Source: Verrucomicrobiota bacterium (GTDB taxonomy: Bacteria > Verrucomicrobiota > Verrucomicrobiia > Verrucomicrobiales > DEV007). From it: a DNA stretch of 64,000 bases. Within the stretch, counting starts at the first letter, position 1, and each line of letters begins with the position of its first letter. This document shows positions 56,021 through 64,000 of the stretch, piece after piece. The notes beneath the pieces are model-generated. The model saw nothing but the letters and a program-made list of their open reading frames with translations, was not told the origin of the DNA and ran no database searches. The stretch is taken from the NCBI GenBank assembly GCA_018970725.1, contig JAGWVU010000010.1:1-64000 (forward strand). The letters are read 5' to 3'. Position numbers and translations under genes: made by a program.

Positions 56021-56719
56021 GTGTCTGGATCCTCACGAATCTTCCTCTCCAAATTGGAACCTCTCCTTCCCTTGCCTGAGTTCCCCGGTGATGGCGTGGC
56101 CATCCATGTCTCCGATCCTTCCGCTTACGCCCCGGTATGCAAACTCCTGCAACTCTCCGGCGTCCGGACCACCCTCCAAGGCCTGATCGATCGCCCCCGC
56201 CCTTTTCCCTGCTGGCAGCAAGTCAGCTGCGTGGTGGCCGAGCTCGAGTCCCGCCACCTCACCGCGCTCTCCACCCTCCGTTCCATCCGCCAAGCCAATG
56301 CCTGCCTCCCGGTGATTTTCGTCGCGGAGAAACCCCCGGTTTCCACCGTGGTGGAGTCGATGAAATCCGGAGCCTTCGACTTCTTCGAGCGTCCATGGGA
56401 CGCGACGCGTTTTTCCGCCCGGATCGAGGAGGCCATCGCCTCCTACCGCCGGAACTTTCCCGTCGTCACCGAGATCACCCGGGTGGACCGTTTGCTTCGT
56501 GCCCTGACCAAAAGGGAGCGGCAGCTCTTCGACCTGATCCTCGGAGGCAAATCAACCAAGGAAATGGCTTTTGAACTCGGGATCCGGGACGTGACGGTGG
56601 ATTTTCACCGTCGCAACCTGTTCCGGAAGATGGAGGTGGACAACTCCGTGAACCTGGCCCTCATGATCGAGAACTACAGGCACGAACGGGTCCGGCTGTC
56701 CGCCATCCGGACCTCGTGA
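56021..56719 (+). CDS. FixJ/LuxR-type regulator with degenerate receiver domain
   Basis: A 232-residue regulator. Residues 1-140 form a receiver-like domain (SCVVAELESRH, LPVIFVAEKPP, VVESMKSGAFDFFERPWD, aligned to FixJ), but the phosphoacceptor Asp is Glu74 and the conserved Lys is Arg124, so it is unlikely to be phosphorylated. The C-terminus is a LuxR HTH (LTKRERQLFDLILGGKSTKEM, then GIRDVTVDFHRRNLF). GTG at 56021 is chosen because AGGGAAGGTGG lies 4-14 bp upstream; GTG at 55988 is possible. Divergent from the amide-bond operon, 152 bp away, which it may control. Confidence 0.82.
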   Translation: MSGSSRIFLSKLEPLLPLPEFPGDGVAIHVSDPSAYAPVCKLLQLSGVRTTLQGLIDRPRPFPCWQQVSCVVAELESRHLTALSTLRSIRQANACLPVIFVAEKPPVSTVVESMKSGAFDFFERPWDATRFSARIEEAIASYRRNFPVVTEITRVDRLLRALTKRERQLFDLILGGKSTKEMAFELGIRDVTVDFHRRNLFRKMEVDNSVNLALMIENYRHERVRLSAIRTS

Positions 56720-56744
56720 CGCAGGGGACGGAGAGGCGGTCGCC

Positions 56745-57236
56745 TCAAAGCGTGGCCAGCTTGGCCTTGATGGCCGCGAAGTCGGGAAGTTTGCCCGGAT
56801 CATCATGGCTCTCGGCGTATTGTACCACGCCGTTCTTGTCGATCACGAACGCCGAACGCTTGGGCACGCCTCCCATGGTGAGGTTCTTGGCGGGCAGGAA
56901 CTGATCATAAGCCACACCGTAGGCCTTGGCCACCGCATGCTCGTAGTCGCTCAGCAGCGGGATCGTGATGCCCTCTTTCTCCGCCCAAGCAGCTTGGGCA
57001 AAGGGATTGTCACCGGAGATGCCGACCACCGTGGCGTTGAGCCCGGTGTATTCCGAAAGACCTTGGGAGATCTCGCAAAGTTCCTTGGTGCAGACCCCGG
57101 TGAACGCCATCGGCACGAAGAGCAGCACGAGATTGGACGAGCCGACGTGCTCCCGGAGATTCCAGAGCGCCGGTCCCTCGGGCGTTTTCGTCGTCAAGGT
57201 AAAGTCTGGTGCGGTGGTTCCGACGGAGATGGCCAT
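56745..57236 (-). CDS. peroxiredoxin (AhpC/TSA, PrxQ/AhpE-like)
   Basis: A 163-residue thiol peroxidase. Cys49 in FTGVCTKELC is the peroxidatic Cys, with Cys54 five residues on, a placement typical of PrxQ/BCP proteins whose resolving Cys is close by, although the FTGVCTKEL context also resembles AhpE. It reduces hydrogen peroxide and organic hydroperoxides in the cytoplasm. ATG at 57236 begins the domain; the frame is open upstream but not conserved. Separated from the ABC exporter by 101 bp. Confidence 0.92.
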   Translation of the reverse strand: MAISVGTTAPDFTLTTKTPEGPALWNLREHVGSSNLVLLFVPMAFTGVCTKELCEISQGLSEYTGLNATVVGISGDNPFAQAAWAEKEGITIPLLSDYEHAVAKAYGVAYDQFLPAKNLTMGGVPKRSAFVIDKNGVVQYAESHDDPGKLPDFAAIKAKLATL

Positions 57237-57337
57237 GTTCGATGCGGTTCGCGGGTTTTTGATTGGGTGAAGTGTCTTCCGGAAAGGCCCTGTCAGGGCG
57301 GCCAAACCATAGAAGCCGGAATGGCAAAGTAAAGTGT

Positions 57338-59062
57338 CTATTCCCCGGAAAGTGCCGTCCGGCAGAGGCGCGCATAGAGACCATCCCTGGCCAACAATTC
57401 CGCGTGCGTGCCCGCTTCTACGATCCGGCCGCGGTCCAGAACGTGGATCCGGTGCGCCCGGCATACCGTGGAGAGGCGGTGCGCGATGACAAAACTGGTC
57501 CGGTCCACCATGAGTTTCTCCAACGCCTCCTGAATGAGACGTTCCGTGGCGGTGTCGACGCTGGCGGTGGCCTCGTCCAAGAGCAGGATCGGCGGATTCT
57601 TGAGCAAGGCCCGCGCGATCGAGATCCGCTGCTTTTCCCCGACGCTGAGCTTGACCCCGCGTTCCCCGACGTGGGTATCCAGCCCATCCGGAAGCCGCTC
57701 CACGAATTCCCGGGCGTTGGACGCCTCCAAAGCCGCCCACAGTTCGTCTTCACCAGCGGTGCGTTTGGCGATGAGCAGATTGTCCCGGACCGTGCCATTG
57801 AAGAGAAAGCTCTCCTGCGTCACATACCCGATCCGTGAACGCAAATCCCGCTTGCCCAAGGTCCTGATATCGTCTCCGTCCACCAGAATCCGACCTTCAT
57901 CCGGCTCGTAAAACCGGGCCAGAAGGTTGATGATAGTCGATTTCCCGGCACCGGTCGGCCCCACCAGCGCGATGGTCTGCCCGGGCAACGCTTCCAGACT
58001 GACATCGCTCAAAGTGGCCACCCGGTCGGTATAAGCGAAGCCGACACCTTCGTAGACCACATGACCGCGGATTTCGGGCAGGCGCATCGCCTCCGCGATT
58101 CCGGTCTCCGGAGCGGTGTCCAAGATCCCGAACACCCGCTCCCCTGCGGCCAGCCCGGCCAGCACGAGCTGGTTGAGTTGATGCAACCGCGTCACCGGCT
58201 CGTAAAAATAAAGGGTCACGAGATAGAGGAAAGCAGTGAGATCCCCCACTTTCAGCTCACCCCGGAACGTGAGCCAGGCCCCGAACCCGATGACGATGAC
58301 CCGGCCCAGCGAATTCAAAAACGCCATGCCCGGTTTGTAAATCGACCAGACCCGCATCACCCCGAGCGTGGCCTCGCGGACCCGCCGGCTCGCCTCGTTG
58401 AAATGACCGTGCTCGCTCTCTTCCAAGGCGTAGGACTTGATCTGCCGGATCCCGGCCAGATTGTCGTGCAACAGCGAATTCATCTCCCCGGTGGCCCTTC
58501 TCACCTTGGCATGACGGCCGCGCGCCCCCTTGGTATAAAAAATCGCTCCGGCCACCAGAAACGGCACCGGGAACAAGGCGGCGGCCGCAAGCTGCGCATG
58601 GGTCAACACCATCATCACCCCCACCACGAGAATTTGCAGAATCGCCACCAAACCCTGCTCCACCCCGTCAATCAAGACCCGCTCCATGCTTTGCACGTCG
58701 TCGGACACGCAAGTCATGACGTCACCCGTCGGATGGTTGTCGAACCAAGCCAGCGGCAAGGTCTGCAAATGTTGATACAGATCGCTGCGCAAATCGAAAA
58801 TCACCTTCTGCTCGAACGTGTTGTTCAAACGAATCCGCAGGCAATCGAGCAACTCCTGCAACAGGAACGCCCCCAAGGCCGCCCCGATCAACGGAGGCAA
58901 CCGCTCCATCCGCTGGTTCGGGATCACGTCGTCGATCACCACCTGGAGAATCTTCGGGAACACGATCACCATCGCGGTCCCCGCCGCCGCGCACCCCAGC
59001 TGGGCCAACGCCAGAAAGGGGTAGCGACGCAAATACGCAAGGAGGCGGGCGATGGTTCTCAT
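57338..59062 (-). CDS. ABC exporter, MsbA/lipid-flippase type
   Basis: A 574-residue half-transporter with an N-terminal six-helix transmembrane domain (to about 320) and a C-terminal ATPase. Walker A is GPTGAGKST, the Q-loop TQESFLFNG, the signature LSVGEKQRISIARAL and Walker B ILLLDEATAS. It resembles MsbA-like exporters of lipids or hydrophobic compounds; substrate unknown. ATG at 59062 or 59086 is possible; neither has a ribosome-binding site. Confidence 0.95.
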   Translation of the reverse strand: MRTIARLLAYLRRYPFLALAQLGCAAAGTAMVIVFPKILQVVIDDVIPNQRMERLPPLIGAALGAFLLQELLDCLRIRLNNTFEQKVIFDLRSDLYQHLQTLPLAWFDNHPTGDVMTCVSDDVQSMERVLIDGVEQGLVAILQILVVGVMMVLTHAQLAAAALFPVPFLVAGAIFYTKGARGRHAKVRRATGEMNSLLHDNLAGIRQIKSYALEESEHGHFNEASRRVREATLGVMRVWSIYKPGMAFLNSLGRVIVIGFGAWLTFRGELKVGDLTAFLYLVTLYFYEPVTRLHQLNQLVLAGLAAGERVFGILDTAPETGIAEAMRLPEIRGHVVYEGVGFAYTDRVATLSDVSLEALPGQTIALVGPTGAGKSTIINLLARFYEPDEGRILVDGDDIRTLGKRDLRSRIGYVTQESFLFNGTVRDNLLIAKRTAGEDELWAALEASNAREFVERLPDGLDTHVGERGVKLSVGEKQRISIARALLKNPPILLLDEATASVDTATERLIQEALEKLMVDRTSFVIAHRLSTVCRAHRIHVLDRGRIVEAGTHAELLARDGLYARLCRTALSGE

Positions 59063-59166
59063 GCGGGACCGGACAGGAATGCGCATGACACCGTATCGAT
59101 TCCATGCAAGTGATCTTTGTGCCGGACAGGCCGCGTCACCCGCACGGCGGTCGTCCAACACCGAGC

Positions 59167-59853
59167 ATGAAGGCAACGCAACGGAATCACCCGTGGCTTC
59201 GATGGCTGCTGGCAGCGCTCATCGTTCCGCCCCTCGTGGCGGCCTTCTTCACGGCCGCGTGCAACGGCTGGGTCCTCTGGGAAACCCGTGACCTCGTCTA
59301 TTCTTCGGTCGATGACCTGCCGCCCACCGCCGTCGGCGTGGTCCTCGGCACCTCGAAGAACATCGCGCCCAATCGCCCCAATCTTCACTTCCAAACCCGG
59401 ATGGAGGCCACCGCACGCCTCTACAAGGCCGGCCGCATCCGCCATGTCATCGTCAGCGGAGCCCAAAATTCCCGCTACTACGATGAACCGACCGACATGA
59501 TGACCGCCCTCATCCAACTCGGCGTGCCCCCTTCCTCCATCACCCCGGATCGCTCCGGGTTCCGCACCCTGGACTCCGTGGTCCGCGTTGCCGAAGTCTT
59601 CGGGGAAACCCGCTACACCCTCGTCACCGACGATTTCCACATCAGTCGCGCCGTCTTCCTCGCCCGCCATCACGGGCACGACGCCATCGGATTCGCCGCC
59701 CCGGGCGTCGATCTCTCCCTCTCCTTCAAGAGCCGGTTCCGGGAAATCTTCGCCCGGGTCAAAGCCGTTCTGGACGTGTATCTCTTTGGCACCCAACCAC
59801 GCGAACGGAGCCGCCCCAGCCATCTCACCGCTCATCCGCCCCATGGAAAGTAA
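59167..59853 (+). CDS. SanA/YdcF-like DUF218 membrane protein
   Basis: A 228-residue protein with one N-terminal membrane helix (about 14-36) and a DUF218 domain: GVVLGTSKN at the start, then IVSGAQNS, a TP-type strand and DFHISRAVFLARHHG, matching E. coli SanA (vancomycin resistance at high temperature) and YdcF. The domain faces the periplasm and its role in envelope barrier function is known only genetically. ATG at 59167 is chosen because it precedes the helix. It overlaps the next gene by 11 bp. Confidence 0.82.
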   Translation: MKATQRNHPWLRWLLAALIVPPLVAAFFTAACNGWVLWETRDLVYSSVDDLPPTAVGVVLGTSKNIAPNRPNLHFQTRMEATARLYKAGRIRHVIVSGAQNSRYYDEPTDMMTALIQLGVPPSSITPDRSGFRTLDSVVRVAEVFGETRYTLVTDDFHISRAVFLARHHGHDAIGFAAPGVDLSLSFKSRFREIFARVKAVLDVYLFGTQPRERSRPSHLTAHPPHGK

Positions 59854-60445
59854 ACCCAACGGCCAACAACTCATCGAGCGATTGCTCCTCGACCCGGAGA
59901 ACTGGGAACTCCGGCTCTCCGCCGCGGCCACCCTGGCCGCCGAGGGCCGCACCGGAGAATCCATCACCATTCTCGACTCCGCCCCCAACCCGCCCGATTC
60001 GGAGCCCGAGCTGCTGCAATGTGCGGAAATCTTCGCGCAGACCCAACCCGCCAAAGCCATCCAACTGCTGCACGACTGGCTGCGGGATCAGCCCACCTCC
60101 GCCATCGTCCATCTGGCCATGGCGGACACCGCCTTCCGACTCGGGGACATGGCCTCCGCCCAAGCCTACTACCGCCGCGGCATCGAACTCCAGCCCGTCT
60201 ACCGCGATCCCGATCTGGAGGTCCGCTACGGTCTCCCGCCGGTCCGGACACAACCCTCACTTCCCGTTGCCACCGCCGAACCCGTCCCGCCCCCTGGAAC
60301 GCAGACCAGCCCCGGCCCCGCGGAAAACCCCGGTTCGCCCAGCCCGGCCCTGGGTCTCTGGATCACCGCCGCCACCGCACTCGGCGTCTTCCTGCTGGGA
60401 TGGCTGTTCACCATCCTCGCCCTGCGCTCCATGATCGGAGGCTGA
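59843..60445 (+). CDS. tetratricopeptide-like protein with C-terminal membrane helix
   Basis: A 200-residue protein. Residues 1-110 have helical TPR-like repeats (LLLDPENWELRLSAAATLAAEG and VHLAMADTAFRLGDMASAQAYYRRG seen in their core parts); 110-165 is Pro-rich; the last 30 residues are a hydrophobic helix ending in a short polar tail, a tail-anchor arrangement. Function unknown. Overlaps sanA-like by 11 bp, suggesting a linked envelope role. Confidence 0.72.
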   Translation: MESKPNGQQLIERLLLDPENWELRLSAAATLAAEGRTGESITILDSAPNPPDSEPELLQCAEIFAQTQPAKAIQLLHDWLRDQPTSAIVHLAMADTAFRLGDMASAQAYYRRGIELQPVYRDPDLEVRYGLPPVRTQPSLPVATAEPVPPPGTQTSPGPAENPGSPSPALGLWITAATALGVFLLGWLFTILALRSMIGG

Positions 60446-60464
60446 ATGTCCGGCCCGGTGCCCT

Positions 60465-61721
60465 TTACGGAACCCGGAACTGGATCGTCTTGTTCCCGTC
60501 CCTCGGGTCCGGAATCTCGACCGGCGTGCCCGGGGCAATGCCGCGCACGTCGATCTCCCCGCTGTAGGTCGACAGGGTCACGAAACCGATCTTGCCCGGA
60601 ACCGGACTGGCAAAGGGGAGACCGGCAAACTCGTCGGGCTTGGCCGGGGTCGAAGGCGGGGTCTCCCGTTTCGGAGGAGGAAGGGTCCCCGCCAAACCGG
60701 TCGAGGAAGGAACCCCGGGCGGCGCGGTCTTCGCCGGATCCGCAGCGGGACCACTCTGGGCCGGAGCCGGAGCCTCGACCGGCGGCATCGTCGCCTGTCC
60801 TCCCCGGAAAATTGGCGCGTTCGACACCATGGCTGCCGAGCCGGGAGCTGGTGCGGGAATCAGAACGGGTTCCGATCCGGGGGCGGGCGGGACCGCAGGC
60901 GCCATCGGCTCCGGACCGGGTTCACGACGGAAAATCGGGGCCTCTCCGGACGTGGGGTAAGGCTCCGCCTGGGCGACCGCACCGGGGACCATCACTGGTT
61001 CCTGCGCAGGTGGAGAGTCCGGGAGCGGCGGCAACGTGGTGGTGGCCAAGCCGGGACCGGGGTAAACCGGAGGCACCGCCGGCTGGGTGGTGTAGACGGG
61101 ATACCGGCTGTCCAAGGGAGGCCTCGGCTGCATCCCCGGGTCGGGCGCGGCCACGGATCCCGGCGTCACGGGGCGTCCGTAGGGATCGGAAGGAACTCCC
61201 GCCACGCCCGGAACCTGATTCGGATCGTAGCCGGGCCGGGGCTGCATCTGCCCCTGCGGTGCTATCTGACCCTGCGGATAGGCCGTTGCAGGGTCCGGGT
61301 AGACTCTGGCGGGTTCCGAGTCCATCGGACGACGCACCGTGCTTTGGCTTTCCCCCCGATCCTTGTCCTTCCGCTTGCCGAAAAGACCGAACTTCCCTTT
61401 CTTCTCCGGCACCGGGACCGCCCGGGGCGGTCGGGTTGGCAGCGTTTCCGGGGTGTAGACCGGCGGATACACCATCTGGGGATAGGCCGGATTGGCCGGC
61501 TGCGGAGCTACCCCGCTAGGCGCGGGAACCACCCCGCCGGGTCCGGGAATCACGGGCACGGCCTGATAAATCGGAGAACCGTCGGTCTGAAACCCGCTCT
61601 GCTGCGCCTGCACGGCGTCAGGACCCGCCCAAATGGCCAGACCAAGGCAGGCCGCCACCAAAAGGCGGATCGACCGGGAGAAAAAAAACATTCGCACGGA
61701 GTTTAGGACCCTTCCAATCAT
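60465..61721 (-). CDS. exported proline-rich protein with small C-terminal domain
   Basis: A 418-residue protein with a Sec signal (about residues 1-40; mature start near AQQSGFQ) and a long Pro/Gly/Ala-rich disordered middle that includes a basic KKGKFGLFGKRKDKDRG stretch. The last 45 residues (GKIGFVTLSTYSGEIDVRG, then PGTPVEIPDPRDGNKTIQF) form a conserved-looking beta-rich module. No family recognised. ATG at 61721 begins the signal; a GTG at 61742 is also in frame. Confidence 0.72.
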   Translation of the reverse strand: MIGRVLNSVRMFFFSRSIRLLVAACLGLAIWAGPDAVQAQQSGFQTDGSPIYQAVPVIPGPGGVVPAPSGVAPQPANPAYPQMVYPPVYTPETLPTRPPRAVPVPEKKGKFGLFGKRKDKDRGESQSTVRRPMDSEPARVYPDPATAYPQGQIAPQGQMQPRPGYDPNQVPGVAGVPSDPYGRPVTPGSVAAPDPGMQPRPPLDSRYPVYTTQPAVPPVYPGPGLATTTLPPLPDSPPAQEPVMVPGAVAQAEPYPTSGEAPIFRREPGPEPMAPAVPPAPGSEPVLIPAPAPGSAAMVSNAPIFRGGQATMPPVEAPAPAQSGPAADPAKTAPPGVPSSTGLAGTLPPPKRETPPSTPAKPDEFAGLPFASPVPGKIGFVTLSTYSGEIDVRGIAPGTPVEIPDPRDGNKTIQFRVP

Positions 61722-61883
61722 GGGTTTGTTCAGCTGTGTCACGATACTATCGCCGCTACCAGATGTTTGAGCAAGAGCCCACTTGCGCTCTTCTTTGACG
61801 GTTGACGGTTGATTCTTGCCCCGGGAAGGCCGAAATACCGCTCCCCGAACGCAATCCCCCTTCTTTTACCCATTCCCCCTTTC

Positions 61884-64000
61884 ATGACTGCCAACGAACT
61901 GCGTCAATCCTTCCTCGATTTCTTCCAAGCCAGGGGCCACACCATCGTCCCCTCCGCCTCCCTGATGCCGACCAGCCCGAACCTGCTGTTCACCAACGCC
62001 GGGATGAACCAGTTCGTTCCCTATTTCCTCGGCACCGAAAAAGCCCCCTTCCAGCCACCACGCGCCGCCGATACCCAGAAATGCATCCGCGCCGGCGGCA
62101 AACACAACGACCTCGAGGATGTCGGTTACGACACCTACCACCACACCCTCTTCGAGATGCTCGGGAACTGGTCGTTCGGGGATTACTTCAAAGCCGAGGC
62201 CATCCAATGGGCCTGGGAACTGGTGGTCGACACCTGGGGCTTTCCTCCCAAACGCCTCTACACCACCGTCTACCAACCCGGCCCCGGCGACCCCTCCGAA
62301 TTCGATCAGGAGGCCTACGACCACTGGGCCCGCCTCTTCACCAAGGCCGGTCTCGATCCCAAGGTCCACATCGTCAATGGCAACGTGAAGGACAATTTCT
62401 GGGCCATGGGCGACACCGGCCCCTGCGGCCCCTGTTCCGAACTCCACGTCGATCTCACCCCGAAAGGCGATACCAAGGGCAAGCTGGTCAACGCCGGCGA
62501 TCCCCGTTGCATCGAAATCTGGAACCTCGTCTTCATCCAGTTCAATCGCGACGAGGACGGCACCTACCGGCCCCTCCCGTCCCAGCACGTCGACACCGGC
62601 ATGGGCTTCGAACGCGCCTGCTCCATCATGCAGTGCACCAAGGGCTTCAAGGATTTCCGCAAACTCGCCTCCAATTACGATACCGACGTCTTCGCCCCCA
62701 TCTTTGCCAAATTGACGGACCTCACCGGCCGCAAATACACCGCTACTGTTCCCGCCTCGCGCACCGGCCTCGATGATCAGGAACAGACCGATGTCGCTTT
62801 CCGGGTCATCGGCGACCACATCCGCACCCTCTCCTTCTCCATTGCCGACGGCATTCTCCCCGGAAACAAAGGCCGCAACTACGTCCTCCGTGGCATCCTC
62901 CGCCGCGCCGTCCGCTTTGGCCGCCAGCTCGGACTGGGCGAGGGGGAACCGTTCCTGCCCAAACTCGTCCCCGTCCTCGTGGAGCACTTCGGCCAGGCCT
63001 TCCCCGAATTGCGCACCCAGCAGAGCGCCATCGGGGAAACCCTCGCCGCCGAGGAAAACCTCTTCAACCGCACCCTCGACCGCGGCCTGAAATTCTTTGA
63101 CGACGCCGCCACCAAGGCCCGGGCCGCCCAAACCGCTTTCCCCCCGGACATGGTGGTCAAGCTCTGGGAAACCTACGGCTTTCCGCTTGATCTCACCGGA
63201 CTCATGCTTACCGAGCGGGGCCTCGCCACCGATCAAGCCCAGGTCGAAGCCCTCATCGAAAAACACCGGCACACCGGCTCCGAAGGGCAAACCTCACAGG
63301 TCGTTTCCGCCGTCAAGATCGAGTCCAGCGTCGTGTCCACCTTCGTCGGCTATGACAAGGATGAAGTCTTCGCCAACCTGGTGGAACTGATCGAGGACGG
63401 CGGCGAAATCATCGCGATCGTCGACCAAAGCCCGTTCTACATCGAGAAAGGCGGCCAGACGGGCGATACCGGCGTCCTCATTTTCAACCGCCAGCGCATC
63501 CCCGTGCTCGCCGCCTCCCTGGCCGGGGAAGCGGTCTGCCTCCATCTCGGACGCCGCCCCAAATCCCTCGTCACCGGCGCCCGGGTCCGCCTCCGGGTCG
63601 ATCAGATGCGGCGGCGCGAGATCGAGGCCCACCACACCGCTACCCACCTCCTCCACTGGGCCCTCCACGAAAAGGTCGACCGCGACGCCGTCCAACAGGG
63701 TTCCCTCGTGGCCCCGGAACGACTCCGGTTCGACTTCAACAGCAAGGCCCTGACCTCCGGGCAACTCGCCGCCGTCGAACAAGCGGTGAACGAACGCATC
63801 GCCGCCGCCGAGCCGGTCTTCTGGGCCGAGGTTCCGCACAAGCAGATCCAAGGCCGCGCCGATATCATGCAGTTCTTCGGCGACAAATACGGAGACATCG
63901 TCCGCGTGGTCCAGATCGGCGGCGGGAAAGCACAACTCAACGGTTATTCAATGGAGCTCTGTGGCGGCACCCACGTCCGCAACACCCAGATCATCGGCCT
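61884..64000 (+). CDS. alaS: alanyl-tRNA synthetase, truncated by the window edge
   Basis: The first 705 codons of a class II aminoacyl-tRNA synthetase (usual length about 870-900), open at the right end. MTANELRQSFLDFFQARGH is the standard start; FTNAGMNQFVP and TYHHTLFEMLGNWSFGDYF are class II motifs 1 and 2 regions; the editing domain has HHTATHLLH and, near the edge, CGGTH. It charges tRNA-Ala and edits Ser/Gly mischarging. The 162 bp upstream contain a run of TTGACGG-like direct repeats (61794-61811) that may include the promoter. Confidence 0.97.
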   Translation, partial: MTANELRQSFLDFFQARGHTIVPSASLMPTSPNLLFTNAGMNQFVPYFLGTEKAPFQPPRAADTQKCIRAGGKHNDLEDVGYDTYHHTLFEMLGNWSFGDYFKAEAIQWAWELVVDTWGFPPKRLYTTVYQPGPGDPSEFDQEAYDHWARLFTKAGLDPKVHIVNGNVKDNFWAMGDTGPCGPCSELHVDLTPKGDTKGKLVNAGDPRCIEIWNLVFIQFNRDEDGTYRPLPSQHVDTGMGFERACSIMQCTKGFKDFRKLASNYDTDVFAPIFAKLTDLTGRKYTATVPASRTGLDDQEQTDVAFRVIGDHIRTLSFSIADGILPGNKGRNYVLRGILRRAVRFGRQLGLGEGEPFLPKLVPVLVEHFGQAFPELRTQQSAIGETLAAEENLFNRTLDRGLKFFDDAATKARAAQTAFPPDMVVKLWETYGFPLDLTGLMLTERGLATDQAQVEALIEKHRHTGSEGQTSQVVSAVKIESSVVSTFVGYDKDEVFANLVELIEDGGEIIAIVDQSPFYIEKGGQTGDTGVLIFNRQRIPVLAASLAGEAVCLHLGRRPKSLVTGARVRLRVDQMRRREIEAHHTATHLLHWALHEKVDRDAVQQGSLVAPERLRFDFNSKALTSGQLAAVEQAVNERIAAAEPVFWAEVPHKQIQGRADIMQFFGDKYGDIVRVVQIGGGKAQLNGYSMELCGGTHVRNTQIIG

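Noticed and set aside
61862-61870. TCTTTTACC near alaS as another copy of the 48.6-kb repeat
   Set aside because: Only nine bases match the CAATCTTTTACC motif; too short to count as a copy.

Overview
The window is about 64 kb of GC-rich bacterial chromosome with tightly packed genes, weak or absent Shine-Dalgarno sequences and many Sec-exported hydrolases. The gene mix (BNR/sialidase-like and five-bladed-propeller hydrolases, AraC control, Wzx/Wzy polysaccharide genes, TonB receptor, EF-hand and pilin-like proteins) fits a Gram-negative member of the Planctomycetota-Verrucomicrobiota-Chlamydiota superphylum, most likely Verrucomicrobiota; this is inference from gene content, as no rRNA is present. 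I see no CRISPR array, integrase, transposase or rRNA. Nearly all protein genes are intact; the two edge genes (left, uncertain; right, alaS) run out of the window.

Layout. 0-11.6 kb: a divergent carbohydrate/sugar-acid locus. AraC regulator, BNR-repeat sialidase-like protein and exported esterase run leftward; an NAD-binding epimerase-like protein, a DapA-family aldolase/lyase, a two-domain esterase, a muconate-lactonising-type enolase-superfamily enzyme, a propeller hydrolase and a kelch-like protein run rightward with overlaps or short gaps. 11.7-12.97 kb: tRNA-Val(UAC), a DUF3293-like gene and about 600 bp of unassigned DNA with strong inverted repeats. 13-17.2 kb: a GalU-like nucleotidyltransferase with a degenerate signature, then an 1105-residue fusion of a GHMP sugar kinase and a UDPGP-type nucleotidyltransferase, a candidate one-chain NDP-sugar salvage enzyme. 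17.2-21.1 kb: a Fur-boxed TonB receptor and a conserved protein of unknown role. 21.2-29.7 kb: galE, a GT2 and a leftward Wzx/Wzy-type surface polysaccharide operon (flippase, polymerase, three GT4 enzymes). 29.8-38.1 kb: I42-type inhibitor lipoprotein, TraB-like membrane protein, CobW GTPase, rdgB, leuS and the dTDP-rhamnose genes rfbD and rfbB.

38.1-44.6 kb: a fusion of metallo-beta-lactamase exonuclease and ATP-dependent DNA ligase, a lipoprotein, a pseudopilin fused to a von Willebrand A domain, a six-EF-hand protein and a MarR regulator. 44.6-45.4 kb: an unknown gene behind three TGTACA-core palindromes spaced by whole helical turns. 45.4-48.6 kb: gcvP and gcvH without gcvT. 48.6-56.7 kb: a 64-bp tandem repeat that includes the end of a transglutaminase gene, then the three-gene transglutaminase / circularly permuted ATP-grasp-Alpha-E / transglutaminase-DUF2126 set predicted to make or break amide bonds, with a divergent FixJ-like regulator whose phosphoacceptor Asp is Glu. 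56.7-64 kb: peroxiredoxin, ABC exporter, SanA/YdcF-like protein, small membrane-anchored repeat protein, proline-rich exported protein and the first 705 codons of alaS.

The strongest candidates for new biology are the kinase-nucleotidyltransferase fusion with its degenerate partner, the amide-bond operon with its pseudo-receiver regulator, the exonuclease-ligase fusion, the pilin-VWA protein and the TGTACA operator array.
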